This document shows, one piece after another, positions 48,601-57,403 of a DNA stretch of 64,000 nucleotides. The notes beneath the pieces are model-generated. The model worked only from the letters and a program-made list of their open reading frames with translations, ran no database searches and was not told the origin of the DNA. Source of the DNA: Methanoregula sp. SKADARSKE-2 (lineage in GTDB: Archaea; Halobacteriota; Methanomicrobia; Methanomicrobiales; Methanospirillaceae); assembly GCA_030919125.1 (NCBI GenBank), contig CP121470.1, positions 310,001 through 374,000 on the forward strand. The letters are read 5' to 3'. Positions within the stretch are counted from its first letter, which is position 1. Each line of letters starts with the position of its first letter. Position numbers and translations under genes: made by a program.

Positions 48601-49767
48601 ATGCTAATGAAAAACCCCTTCCACGTGATGCTCATCCCGACACTGGGGTGCCCCGGCAGGTGCAAATACTGCTGGAGTTCGGAGGAAGGGTCCCCGGTTA
48701 TGACCATCGATACCGTGAGAGCCACCGTCGAATGGCTCAAGGGATTCCGGTCCGACCGGGTCACCTTCACCTTCCACGGGGGGGAACCGCTTCTTGCCGG
48801 CGCTGATTTCTACATGCAGGCGCTTCCGCTCCTTTCGGAGGGCCTCAGAGAGCTCAACCCCGAGTTTGCGATGCAGACCAATCTCTGGCGAATGACTCCG
48901 GGGATTGCGGAGATCCTGGCGGAGTACCACATCCCTCTCGGGTCGAGCATCGATGGTCCCGAAGATATTACCGATTCACAACGGGGCGACGGGTATTTTG
49001 AAAAGACGATGAAAGGATACGAGATCGCAAAGACTCACGGTCTTCTGGTCCGTTTCATCTGCACGTTCACGAATAAATCCATGAAGCACCGGAAAGAGAT
49101 CTTCGAGTTCTTCAAGGATCAGGGATTCGATCTGAAACTTCACCCGGCACTTCCATCGCTTCGCTCCGAAAACCCGAGGGAGTGGGCGCTCGAACCCGAA
49201 GAATACGGCGAGCTGCTGGTCTACCTCCTCGACAAATCGTTGGACAATATCGGCAGGATGGAGGTCATGAACATCAGCGACCTCTGCCGGTGCGTCTTTA
49301 CCCGGAGGGGAAGCGTCTGCACATTCGTTAACTGTATGGGCAATACGTTTGCTGTTGGCCCGGATGGGAGCATCTATCCCTGCTACCGGTTCGTCGGCAT
49401 GCCGGAATGGGTGATGGGGCATCTGCGGGATAAACCGTCGATGGAGACCCTGATGCAGTCCGAGCCAGGCTGGCTTATGAGGGCATTCTCCGAATACGTG
49501 GATAGGGCCTGCAAAGACTGTTCCCATATCCGGTACTGCCGTGGAGGCTGCCCGTACAACGCGATCGCCCCGACCGGAGGGAAGATCGAGAGTGTGGATC
49601 CTCATTGCACCGCGTACAGACGGATCTTCACCGAGATCAACGACAGGCTCAACCGGGAGTTGTTCGATTCGCCCGGAATGGATATGGGTGGATTCGGTAT
49701 GTCAGGGTCCAAAAAACAGGCAAAACCCGGTATCATGGCGCTGATGCGGGCGATCGTGGAGAGATAG
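48601..49767 (+). CDS. Radical SAM/SPASM enzyme downstream of mcrA
   Basis: The protein has 388 residues. The N-terminal radical SAM motif is CPGRCKYCW (CX3CX2C), followed by FTFHGGEPLLAGADFY and SSIDGPEDITDSQRG, as in anaerobic sulfatase-maturase-like enzymes. The C-terminal SPASM part binds auxiliary clusters through NCMGNTF, GSIYPCYRF and CKDCSHIRYCRGGCPYNA. It resembles the methanogen group annotated as putative peptide-modifying radical SAM. No small precursor peptide was seen nearby; the mcr operon directly upstream makes modification of McrA a candidate role. An alternative start is at 48607. Confidence 0.85.
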   Translation: MLMKNPFHVMLIPTLGCPGRCKYCWSSEEGSPVMTIDTVRATVEWLKGFRSDRVTFTFHGGEPLLAGADFYMQALPLLSEGLRELNPEFAMQTNLWRMTPGIAEILAEYHIPLGSSIDGPEDITDSQRGDGYFEKTMKGYEIAKTHGLLVRFICTFTNKSMKHRKEIFEFFKDQGFDLKLHPALPSLRSENPREWALEPEEYGELLVYLLDKSLDNIGRMEVMNISDLCRCVFTRRGSVCTFVNCMGNTFAVGPDGSIYPCYRFVGMPEWVMGHLRDKPSMETLMQSEPGWLMRAFSEYVDRACKDCSHIRYCRGGCPYNAIAPTGGKIESVDPHCTAYRRIFTEINDRLNRELFDSPGMDMGGFGMSGSKKQAKPGIMALMRAIVER

Positions 49768-49851
49768 GCCGCGCGTCGCCACTTCACTTTGAAAGAGCAC
49801 TGATTTGCCTGATCCTATCTGATAACCTTTTGCCTCCTGAATATTTTTCAT

Positions 49852-50363
49852 ATGCTTGCAGAGCTGATAGGGGAATATGCGGGACTGCTCAGCATGAGAT
49901 CAGTATCTTTCTACAAAACTGAACTCGGGGAAATCGGGATCGTTGAAGAGAATGGCATGGAAACAAATATCCTCTTTGCGGGGGCGGACGTTCCCGAAGA
50001 GGCTGTTGTAAGGGAGACTCCGTGGATCCAGGAAACCTCCGGGCAGTTCCGGAGATACTTTGCGGGAAAACTGCATACGTTCAATATTCCCCACTCCCCA
50101 TCAGGCACGGAGTTCCTGCTCCGGGTCTGGAAGGAATTGCAGGCTATTCCCTATGGCGAGTCAGGGGCCTACCGGCAGGTCGCAGAGCATGCAGGGAAGG
50201 CCCGGGCTTCGAGAGCCGAGATGCCTGCAACCGTAACCCAATCCCACTACTCATCCCCTGTCACCGGGTTGTAGGATGGGATGGGACACTGACCGGCTAC
50301 CGGGGCGGGCTTGAGAGAAAGGGGCGTCTCCTTGACCGGGAAAGACGATTTGCACATCTTTAG
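49852..50363 (+). pseudogene. O6-alkylguanine-DNA alkyltransferase (Ogt/MGMT), frameshifted
   Basis: The N-terminal domain and start of the catalytic domain are in one frame ([16 protein letters not shown], then [18 protein letters not shown]). The frame then goes out of register near 50215. The catalytic segment is intact in another frame: [20 protein letters not shown], with the alkyl-accepting Cys in PCHRV, followed by [16 protein letters not shown] to a stop at 50363. One indel would reunite the two. Intact Ogt removes alkyl groups from guanine. The shifted end overlaps the next gene. Confidence 0.82.
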
Positions 50364-50952
50364 GTACGGCGAGATCGAGCTCGATCACCTGCGAAAGCGG
50401 GAGGCCAAACTCGGACGGGCTATTGAGGATATCGGGTTGATCAAACGCGAAGTCATCCCCGACCTCTTTACCGCACTCGTTGCGAGCATCGTGAGCCAGC
50501 AGATCTCGGCAAAAGCCGCAACAACGGTATGGAACCGGCTGCTGGACCGGTTCGGGTCGGTTACCCCGGAGACTCTCGGGACTGCTTCCCCAGGAGAGAT
50601 CCAGCAATGCGGGGTGTCGATGCGAAAGGCAGGGTATATCAAAAATATCGGGGTGGCGGTTGCGACCGGTGAGCTCGAGCTTGCAGGACTCCGCAATCTT
50701 TCTGATGCTGAGGTTGTCACCCGCCTGCAGGAATTCGAAGGTATCGGAGTCTGGACGGCCGAGATGCTCCTGATCTTCTCGATGGAACGGCCGGATGTGC
50801 TGAGCTGGAACGATCTTGCGATCCGGAGGGGGATGATGATCCTGTATGGTAAAACGATGCTGGAGAAGGTACAGTTCGAGAGGTTGCGGAAACGTTATTC
50901 TCCCTATGGCTCGGTTGCTTCCCTGTATCTTTGGGAAATATCCCATAGGTAA
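50332..50952 (+). CDS. DNA-3-methyladenine glycosylase II-like protein
   Basis: The protein is about 206 residues and starts at the TTG at 50332 after AAAGGGGCG; an in-frame TTG at 50311 is also possible. It is an HhH-GPD superfamily base-excision enzyme: [19 protein letters not shown], the helix-hairpin-helix [16 protein letters not shown] and the catalytic Asp in [14 protein letters not shown], as in AlkA. It excises alkylated purines. It overlaps the broken ogt gene, so the two were probably an alkylation-repair operon, of which only this part still reads through. Confidence 0.82.
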   Translation: MTGKDDLHIFRYGEIELDHLRKREAKLGRAIEDIGLIKREVIPDLFTALVASIVSQQISAKAATTVWNRLLDRFGSVTPETLGTASPGEIQQCGVSMRKAGYIKNIGVAVATGELELAGLRNLSDAEVVTRLQEFEGIGVWTAEMLLIFSMERPDVLSWNDLAIRRGMMILYGKTMLEKVQFERLRKRYSPYGSVASLYLWEISHR

Positions 50953-51654
50953 AGTGCGGGAGCCGTAATGCGCAAGGGGTGTCGTAAATTCCCGGAACAG
51001 GAGGGATACCAAAAATCGAAGAGATTATAAATATCCGTGCGGCGGGGAGCAATCTTTGATCCCGAGATCGGGTTGAGAGATCTCTGCGTCTTCTGGTAAA
51101 TAAGTACGGTTAACAAAAAGCGGCATCCCTCATCACTTCAGCTAAGGAGATCGGGAATGCTTATCAGCAGTAACCTGATCTGCTCCAGGAGTATCCAACA
51201 ATTCAGCCTGGCGGGTCCTGCGGCGGAGTCACCTGCATCGGAAAGGTCATACTCTCTTGGGAGCAATCGGGAGCTGCGAAGTTCCTGCATGGTCTCCTGG
51301 GACGTTTGGCCGAACCTCCATTCATAAAAGCCTCCGCTTTATTGAGCAGTGCATTGGTAAAAGACCTCCAAAGACCTTCTCCCATCATATCGATCAGTAC
51401 CCACCCCCGAGATAAAAAAAAAACTACCACAATTGACCTCCTTGTCCAAAAAGTGAGGAGAACACCCAAATCTCCGGGAATTAGACATGACTGAGTACCC
51501 CTTCTCAGGTTGGATACCTCCGGGACTGATCTTCGGTGAAGATCCCAGAGTAACCTGAGTCCAACTAAACTTTTTTTGCACTAACACAAATTCACATGAG
51601 TGAATACTCCCAGAATGACGTCAGTTTTAAAAACAGGCCGTAAAAACGCGCGAA
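50953..51654. other. Intergenic region upstream of mtr, no gene recognised
   Basis: No supported coding region or RNA gene was found. Short frames lack motifs. The stretch becomes AT-rich toward the mtr promoter. Confidence 0.55.
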
Positions 51655-51674
51655 TTCGAAAATTTGATTTCGAA
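51655..51674. promoter_or_regulatory. Inverted repeat TTCGAAA-N6-TTTCGAA before the mtr operon
   Basis: Two perfect seven-base arms are separated by ATTTGA. Immediately downstream is CCTTTTAATTGAG, a plausible TATA region. The repeat could be an operator or activator site for the mtr genes. Its TCGA-containing arms recall the palindrome before fwdG. Confidence 0.55.
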
Positions 51675-51759
51675 ACCTTTTAATTGAGATCTCACCAAAT
51701 TTACACTTACCACAAAGAGTATGAACTCGATGTGCGTGGCATTGCATTTTGAATACTCT

Positions 51760-51773
51760 CGTGCATTTGCACG
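51760..51773 (+). promoter_or_regulatory. Leader hairpin before mtrE
   Basis: CGTGC-ATTT-GCACG forms a five-base-pair stem with a four-base loop. It ends only a few bases before the strong ribosome binding site GGAGGAGG (51777-51784 region) of mtrE, so it could influence translation of this highly expressed operon. Confidence 0.45.
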
Positions 51774-51788
51774 CAGGGAGGAGGCTAA

Positions 51789-52688
51789 ATGGTAGATATT
51801 GTATTTGGCATTGGAATTACTGCATTGACAGGAGCTCTTGCCACCATAGCCGGTGCTGCGGAAGACACTGAATCCAACATCGGGTCGCAGGGAGACCCGA
51901 ACTCACAGGTTCAGCTCGCACCGCAGATGGGATTCATGCACCGCATTTTCAACAAGGCGGTTGCAGGTGAACCCCCGGCATACGGACTTTGGTGCGCACT
52001 CGGCGCAGGTCTGGCATGGGCATTCATGGCGATGTATCCAAACCCGGTTCTTGCAATCGTACTCGGCTCAGTACTCGCAGTCATTGTACAGGGCGTTTAC
52101 GCAACAACCGCATACCTCGGCAGGACAGCAAGTCTTGCCAAGTTCGGTCAGCCCGTCTACGTGGACATCCTGAAGTCCATGACGACGGTTACGATGGCAC
52201 ATGCATTTATTGCGATCTTTGGGACAGTAGCACTCTGTCAGCTGATCAACGGCGCACTCGAACACCCGTTCCCGCTGCCGCTGCTCGGTCTTATCTGGGG
52301 TGTCACTCTCGGTGCAGCAGGATCCGCAACCGGCAACCCGTACTATGGAAAGGAGAGGCAGTACCAGAACCAGAAGTTTGGTGCCGGTGTCCCGATATCA
52401 GCATCAGGGAACATCGTACGCTACGCCGAAGCAGGCGAGCGCAACTCACTCGACAATGGCTGGTTCACCGCAAAGATTGGCGGTGCAGCATCCGGTCTCT
52501 GTTTTGGTCTGATTGTTTTTCTCGAACTCTGGCGCACGATCCTCTTCGAGAAGAGCTTTGACGGCTGGGGCGCAGTCATCGTAGGTATCCTCGTTATCCT
52601 GATCTTCACGATCATTGACCGCTACATAGAGGTCTGGGCACGGAAGAACTACGGACCCTACTCGGAAATCAAGGAGGCATCCTCATGA
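51789..52688 (+). CDS. mtrE: Methyl-H4MPT:CoM methyltransferase subunit E
   Basis: This 299-residue, multi-helix subunit belongs to the membrane core of the Na+-translocating methyltransferase. It starts VDIVFGIGITALTGALATIA and contains NPYYGKERQYQNQKFGAGVP. It forms the MtrCDE ion-conducting part. It is the first gene of the operon, and the next gene overlaps it by 4 bases. Confidence 0.96.
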   Translation: MVDIVFGIGITALTGALATIAGAAEDTESNIGSQGDPNSQVQLAPQMGFMHRIFNKAVAGEPPAYGLWCALGAGLAWAFMAMYPNPVLAIVLGSVLAVIVQGVYATTAYLGRTASLAKFGQPVYVDILKSMTTVTMAHAFIAIFGTVALCQLINGALEHPFPLPLLGLIWGVTLGAAGSATGNPYYGKERQYQNQKFGAGVPISASGNIVRYAEAGERNSLDNGWFTAKIGGAASGLCFGLIVFLELWRTILFEKSFDGWGAVIVGILVILIFTIIDRYIEVWARKNYGPYSEIKEASS

Positions 52689-53518
52689 GCGCAGTAGCAG
52701 CAAAACCACAGGCTGGCGGCGCGATTAACCCCGGCGCAATGGCAGTCGGGATTGTTCTCCTCATCATCCTGCTCGGGATAGCATACGTTGTCTCACCTGG
52801 CATCGGCCTTATGGCACTCATCGGTGTTATTATCGGGGGTGTCCTGATCGGTTTCGGTGTCCACTTCGTCCCGGTCGGCGGTGCACCCGCAGCAATGGGA
52901 CAGGCACCCGGTATCGCGACTGGTGTCGCGATGCTCGCAGCGGGTGCAGGTCTCGCCGGACTCTTTGGCGGGGCATGGGCAGCTGAACAGGGATTAGAGA
53001 TGGCAGTCGTGACCGGCGCAATCGGCGGCGGTATGATGATGGCCATCACCTGTATGATGGTTAACTTCGTCTACGTCTTCGGCATGGGTATTCCCGCTGC
53101 ATCAGGTAAGGTCGCAAAGGACCCCATCACCGGTGACACGCAGGCAGAATACAAGTCCCAGGGTACTGAGGGACACGGCCTACCGTTCGTCTCGTTCGTC
53201 GGCGGTGTCATCGGAGGTATTCTCGGTGGTGCCGGTGGTACGCTCATCTACATCGAGCTCCTCGAACTCTACAAGACGACGCTCCCCGGTGTAATGAAGG
53301 TAACATCAGCACAGGCCGAGCCAATCGCCGTCTCGGTCGCTGGTATTTTTGCCATCGCCCTCTTCCTGGTGAATGCAGTTCTAACTGCATACAACATCAC
53401 GGGAACCATCGAAGGACCCCACGACCCGAAGTTCAAACGCTGGCCACGGGCAATCGTCGCATCTGCAGTTGCATCGGCACTCTGCGGACTTGTGGCGATC
53501 CTGATCGTTGTAATGTGA
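52685..53518 (+). CDS. mtrD: Methyl-H4MPT:CoM methyltransferase subunit D
   Basis: This 277-residue membrane subunit is very rich in Gly, Ala, Val and Ile. Signature stretches are HFVPVGGAPAAMGQAPG and the cytoplasmic loop DPITGDTQAEYKSQGTEGHG. It is part of the sodium-translocating core with MtrC and MtrE. Confidence 0.95.
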   Translation: MSAVAAKPQAGGAINPGAMAVGIVLLIILLGIAYVVSPGIGLMALIGVIIGGVLIGFGVHFVPVGGAPAAMGQAPGIATGVAMLAAGAGLAGLFGGAWAAEQGLEMAVVTGAIGGGMMMAITCMMVNFVYVFGMGIPAASGKVAKDPITGDTQAEYKSQGTEGHGLPFVSFVGGVIGGILGGAGGTLIYIELLELYKTTLPGVMKVTSAQAEPIAVSVAGIFAIALFLVNAVLTAYNITGTIEGPHDPKFKRWPRAIVASAVASALCGLVAILIVVM

Positions 53519-53529
53519 GGTTGTTGAAG

Positions 53530-54366
53530 ATGTCAGTAAAAGTTGAAGTTATTGAAGGAGGCGTCCCGCACAGCAAGATCCTTATCGCGGGATTTGTCGG
53601 CACACTCGTCTGCCTCTACCTGACGTATCTCAATGTACTCACCACCCACACCGGAATGTTCGCATTCTTCGGTGGATTGGCTGCGGTCATTGCCCTGATC
53701 TGGGGATCCCACACCATCAAGGTACTGTGCAGTTACGGTATCGGGACCGGTGTTCCCTCGGCAGGTATGATTGCGTTTGGTTCAGGTACTATCGCATTCC
53801 TGTTTGCAACCAAGTTCGGTGATGCTGCACCCATCGTTGCAGTCGTCCTTGCGGCAGTAGTCGGGTTCATCCTCGGCTGGGTATCAAATAACGTCCTGAA
53901 CATGAGAATCCCCGCGATGGTCCAGGCACTGACCGAGATGGCAGTTGTCGGAGCACTCACCCTTATGGGATTCGCGGCACTCATGACCGGCGGATTTACC
54001 TTTACAGGACTCACCAGTGTCTCAGTCGGGACGACCATGGGTACAAACACGTTCCTTGGCGGATGTCTCATTGCAGTAGCATTCCTCCTCGGGGCGATCG
54101 CGATCCAGCACCCGTTCAACGCGTGCCTCGGACCCGGCTGGAAACAGGACAGGATGCTCATGCTCACCGCAGAATGCGGGTTCCTCAGCATGATCGTCGC
54201 AGCCATCATGTCCTATGCCTTAGTCGACCACGTATCGGCGACAATCTCGCTGATCGTTGCGCTCGTTGGCTGGGTATACACATACAAAGAGTACATCGTC
54301 CTCTCGAGGCGTGACGCAGCAGCATGGCTCGACTCGAAACCGATTCCTGAAGTGGAGGGACACTAA
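53530..54366 (+). CDS. mtrC: Methyl-H4MPT:CoM methyltransferase subunit C
   Basis: The protein is about 278 residues and starts at the ATG at 53530 (MSVKVEVIEGGVPHSK); the frame extends a few codons upstream into mtrD. Repeated hydrophobic helices and the segment HPFNACLGPGWKQDRMLMLT are typical. It is the third member of the membrane core. Confidence 0.95.
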   Translation: MSVKVEVIEGGVPHSKILIAGFVGTLVCLYLTYLNVLTTHTGMFAFFGGLAAVIALIWGSHTIKVLCSYGIGTGVPSAGMIAFGSGTIAFLFATKFGDAAPIVAVVLAAVVGFILGWVSNNVLNMRIPAMVQALTEMAVVGALTLMGFAALMTGGFTFTGLTSVSVGTTMGTNTFLGGCLIAVAFLLGAIAIQHPFNACLGPGWKQDRMLMLTAECGFLSMIVAAIMSYALVDHVSATISLIVALVGWVYTYKEYIVLSRRDAAAWLDSKPIPEVEGH

Positions 54367-54663
54367 ATGGCATACATCCAGGTTCTCCCGGAATTCGGTC
54401 TCGTAGCCGACCCGATGGTTGGTCTCGTTACCTCGGCCGGAGAGTCACTCTCACCGGTCCTCGAGAAAGTCGCAATCCTTGAAGCAACGAGTGGTGACCT
54501 CATCAACATGCTCTCAGGGACTGGCAACCTCCTTGCATCCTTCCCGAACAGGGACAAGGGGCTTGCAATCGGCGGAGCCATCACCTCGTACTGGTACGGT
54601 CTCGCCGTAGGACTATTCATTGCAGGAATTATCGCATTCAAGATGATGACAGGGGGGCAGTAA
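54367..54663 (+). CDS. mtrB: Methyl-H4MPT:CoM methyltransferase subunit B
   Basis: This 98-residue subunit starts [20 protein letters not shown] and ends with a single membrane helix ([17 protein letters not shown]). It starts immediately after the mtrC stop and ends one base before mtrA. MtrB is one of the single-helix subunits around the core. Confidence 0.94.
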   Translation: MAYIQVLPEFGLVADPMVGLVTSAGESLSPVLEKVAILEATSGDLINMLSGTGNLLASFPNRDKGLAIGGAITSYWYGLAVGLFIAGIIAFKMMTGGQ

Positions 54664-54664
54664 C

Positions 54665-55390
54665 ATGGCAGACAAGAAATCACCAGCAAGTGGCTGGCCG
54701 CTCGTCAAGGGCGACTTCCACTCAGGAGACGCAAACAGTCCCGTTGCTGTCGTCACCATGGGTTCACACCTCGATGAACAAGGCATCTGTGACGCGGGCG
54801 CAGCCCTCTGCGGTTCCTGTAAGACCGAGAATCTCGGTCTTGAGAAGGTCATCGCCAACATCATCTCCAACCCCAACATCAGGTTCGTACTGCTCTGCGG
54901 TACTGAAGTGAAGGGACATCTCTCAGGCCAGACCCTTTCCGCACTCCACAAGGGTGGAATCAAGGAAGGACGTGTCGTCGGCGCTGAAGGTGCAATCCCC
55001 TTCATCGAGAACCTCAACGATGCTGCGATCAAGCGCTTCCAGGAGCAGGTCGAGCTCGTCAACATCATGGAGTCCGAAGACCTCGGCGCGATCAAGGCGA
55101 AGATCAACGAACTCAAAGCCCGGGACCCGGGTGCGTTCGCTGCTGACCCGATTGTTGTCGAAGTCAAGGAAGCTGCAGGTGGCGCAGAAGAAGCGACCGG
55201 AGAAGCTCGTCCGCTCTCAGGAGAGATGGCACTTATAACGGCCCGCATGAAGACCATTGAAAAGATGGTCACCGACATCGGGTACCGGAATAAGTTTGCC
55301 GCCGGGGTATACTCAGGCAAGATCGAAGGATTGATGATCGGTCTGATCATCTCGTTTACCCTGTTTGCAATCCTGGTGTGGGGGGTGTAA
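54665..55390 (+). CDS. mtrA: Methyl-H4MPT:CoM methyltransferase corrinoid subunit A
   Basis: This 241-residue protein has a soluble corrinoid-binding domain (residues 1-172; [14 protein letters not shown] holds the likely cobalt-ligand His), a linker and a C-terminal membrane anchor ([16 protein letters not shown]). It accepts the methyl group from methyl-H4MPT via MtrH and hands it to CoM. Residues 1-173 are identical, apart from residue 9, to the second MtrA-like protein two genes downstream. Confidence 0.96.
   Translation: MADKKSPASGWPLVKGDFHSGDANSPVAVVTMGSHLDEQGICDAGAALCGSCKTENLGLEKVIANIISNPNIRFVLLCGTEVKGHLSGQTLSALHKGGIKEGRVVGAEGAIPFIENLNDAAIKRFQEQVELVNIMESEDLGAIKAKINELKARDPGAFAADPIVVEVKEAAGGAEEATGEARPLSGEMALITARMKTIEKMVTDIGYRNKFAAGVYSGKIEGLMIGLIISFTLFAILVWGV
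54920..55152 (+). repeat. Copy 1 of a 233-base perfect repeat within mtrA
   Basis: These bases are identical to 55855-56087 in the mtrA-mtrG fusion, offset by 935. The first 255 bases of the two genes differ at many silent sites, so this tract looks recently homogenised. Confidence 0.9.
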
Positions 55391-55393
55391 GAG

Positions 55394-55594
55394 ATGGCAG
55401 AAGAAGCTAAAACAACAGGACCGATCCGGATGGTTGCGATCGACAACATGGTGGAGGACATCCGCTACAAGTCGCAGATCCTCGCCCGGACGAACAAGAT
55501 CGATTCGGCAGTTACCTCCATGGGACTTGTCGGGTTCGGTCTCGGACTGCTTACAGCACTGATCCTGATTGTGGTGCCCGTATTATTGAGGTGA
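55394..55594 (+). CDS. mtrF: Methyl-H4MPT:CoM methyltransferase subunit F
   Basis: This 66-residue protein begins with a polar part ([19 protein letters not shown]) and ends with one membrane helix ([19 protein letters not shown]). Related in sequence to the N-terminal part of some MtrA proteins, it is a single-helix subunit of the complex. It lies 3 bases after mtrA. Confidence 0.92.
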   Translation: MAEEAKTTGPIRMVAIDNMVEDIRYKSQILARTNKIDSAVTSMGLVGFGLGLLTALILIVVPVLLR

Positions 55595-55599
55595 AGAAG

Positions 55600-56322
55600 A
55601 TGGCAGACAAGAAATCACCAGCAGGTGGATGGCCGCTCGTCAAGGGCGACTTCCACTCAGGAGACGCAAACAGCCCCGTCGCTGTTGTCACCATGGGTTC
55701 GCACCTCGATGAACAGGGTATCTGCGATGCAGGAGCGGCACTCTGCGGTTCCTGTAAGACCGAGAACCTCGGTCTTGAGAAAGTCATCGCCAACATCATC
55801 TCCAACCCCAACATCAGGTTCGTGCTGCTCTGCGGTACTGAAGTGAAGGGACACCTCTCAGGCCAGACCCTTTCCGCACTCCACAAGGGTGGAATCAAGG
55901 AAGGACGTGTCGTCGGCGCTGAAGGTGCAATCCCCTTCATCGAGAACCTCAACGATGCTGCGATCAAGCGCTTCCAGGAGCAGGTCGAGCTCGTCAACAT
56001 CATGGAGTCCGAAGACCTCGGCGCGATCAAGGCGAAGATCAACGAACTCAAAGCCCGGGACCCGGGTGCGTTCGCTGCTGACCCGATCGTTGTCGAAGTC
56101 AAGGAAGCTGCGGGCGGCCAGGAAGTGGGCACTGCAAGTGCAAACCCTCAGTTCCTCGAGATCGAAAAGCGCCTCGACAAGATCGAGAAGCAGATCGAGT
56201 TCGTCGATGCAGAGGTTGCACAGCGTGTTGGAAGAAAGATCGGGCGGGATATCGGTATTCTGTACGGCCTCGTTGCTGGGTTAACCGTAATATTGATGTT
56301 GCTGATCCTGGTCCGGAATTAA
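55600..56322 (+). CDS. Fusion of a second MtrA domain with MtrG
   Basis: The protein is about 240 residues and starts at the ATG at 55600; a GTG at 55591 overlaps the mtrF stop. Residues 1-173 are a full corrinoid-binding MtrA domain, including the His of [10 protein letters not shown]. After a short linker ([15 protein letters not shown]) the remainder is Mtr[21 protein letters not shown], then [20 protein letters not shown] with the membrane helix. No separate mtrG exists between mtrF and mtrH, where mtrG normally lies, so in this operon MtrG is made only in this fused form. The frame is clean across the join. Confidence 0.93.
   Translation: MADKKSPAGGWPLVKGDFHSGDANSPVAVVTMGSHLDEQGICDAGAALCGSCKTENLGLEKVIANIISNPNIRFVLLCGTEVKGHLSGQTLSALHKGGIKEGRVVGAEGAIPFIENLNDAAIKRFQEQVELVNIMESEDLGAIKAKINELKARDPGAFAADPIVVEVKEAAGGQEVGTASANPQFLEIEKRLDKIEKQIEFVDAEVAQRVGRKIGRDIGILYGLVAGLTVILMLLILVRN
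55855..56087 (+). repeat. Copy 2 of the 233-base perfect repeat, in the mtrA-mtrG fusion
   Basis: Identical to 54920-55152. The flanking mismatches at 55854 and 56088 are both silent changes. Confidence 0.9.
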
Positions 56323-56352
56323 TGGCAATGACGTAATGGAGGTGTAAAAGAA

Positions 56353-57390
56353 ATGTTCAGATTCGAGAAAGAACAGAGTGTCTGGGACTTTAACGGCACT
56401 AAGATCGGTGGACAGCCCGGCGAGTACCCGACGGTATTGGGAGCTTCGATATTCTACAACAAGCACGAGTGCGTGCTCGATGACCACACGGGTAAGATCG
56501 ACAAGGCAAAGGCAGAGGCTCTCTGGAACCGGTGTCAGGTCCTCTCCGACATGACCGGTGTCCCCCACTTCATCCAGATCATCGCAGAGTACGGGGAAGC
56601 GTTCGAGAGCTACTTCAGCTGGTTCGATTCCATCGACAACAAGACTGCATTCCTGATGGACTCCTCAGCACCAGCGGCACTCGCCCACGCGTGCAAGTAC
56701 GTCACCGATGTCGGTCTCGCTCACCGTGCGATCTACAACTCGATCAACGGTTCGATCCCACAGGAAAACATCGATGCCCTCAAGGCAAGCGATGTTGACG
56801 CGGCCATCGTCCTCGCATTCAACCCCGGCGACCCTTCGGTCGTTGGCCGTGAGAAAGTTCTTGTCGAGGGTGGCGTTGCAGGTCAGGCAAAGGGTATGCT
56901 CGCTATCGCAGAAGAGTGCGGTATCAAGCGCCCGATTCTCGACACCGCAGCAACCCCGCTCGGTCTCGGCTCCGGTGGCTCATACCGTGAGATCCTTGCC
57001 TGCAAGGCAATCCACGGCTACCCCACCGGTGGTGCATACCACAACATGACGGTCTCCTGGACCTGGCTCAAGCGCTGGAAGGGTTCAAAGAAGACCCCCT
57101 CGGTCATGGCAGAAGGATACAAGGGCAACGACGTCCTCCTCGAGCAGATGACCCACCACTACCTCGGCGGTATGGAAGGCATGAAGCAGGCAGCATGGTC
57201 GGCACCCGATATCGGATGCAACATGATTGCAAGCACCCTCGGTGCAGACCTCATCATGTACGGACCCATCGAGAACGTAGAAGCAATGATCACAGCACAG
57301 GCCTACACGGATATCACTGTCCTTGAGGCAACCCGCCAGCTCGGCATCGAGAGCAAATCAGACAGCCACCCAATCTTCAAACTCATCTAA
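56353..57390 (+). CDS. mtrH: Methyl-H4MPT:CoM methyltransferase subunit H
   Basis: This 345-residue soluble TIM-barrel subunit transfers the methyl group from methyl-H4MPT to the corrinoid of MtrA. It begins FEKEQSVWDFNGTKIGGQPG and contains MDSSAPAALAHACKYV and TAATPLGLGSGGSYRE. GGAGGTG lies about 10 bases before the ATG. It closes the operon and is followed by a run of eight T. Confidence 0.96.
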   Translation: MFRFEKEQSVWDFNGTKIGGQPGEYPTVLGASIFYNKHECVLDDHTGKIDKAKAEALWNRCQVLSDMTGVPHFIQIIAEYGEAFESYFSWFDSIDNKTAFLMDSSAPAALAHACKYVTDVGLAHRAIYNSINGSIPQENIDALKASDVDAAIVLAFNPGDPSVVGREKVLVEGGVAGQAKGMLAIAEECGIKRPILDTAATPLGLGSGGSYREILACKAIHGYPTGGAYHNMTVSWTWLKRWKGSKKTPSVMAEGYKGNDVLLEQMTHHYLGGMEGMKQAAWSAPDIGCNMIASTLGADLIMYGPIENVEAMITAQAYTDITVLEATRQLGIESKSDSHPIFKLI

Positions 57391-57400
57391 TTTTTTTTTA
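57391..57400 (+). terminator. T-run after mtrH
   Basis: A run of eight T (57392-57399) begins at the mtrH stop codon. Such tracts act as archaeal terminators. No strong stem precedes it. Confidence 0.5.
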
Positions 57401-57403
57401 GGA

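Noticed and set aside
48555-48806. Small frame before the radical SAM gene as a precursor peptide
   Set aside because: It overlaps the radical SAM coding region in another frame, lacks cysteines or a leader-core pattern and has no good start signal.
50953-51788. tRNA or other structured RNA gene upstream of mtr
   Set aside because: No cloverleaf, TTCGANTC-type T arm or conserved RNA motif could be found by eye; only a small leader hairpin is supported.
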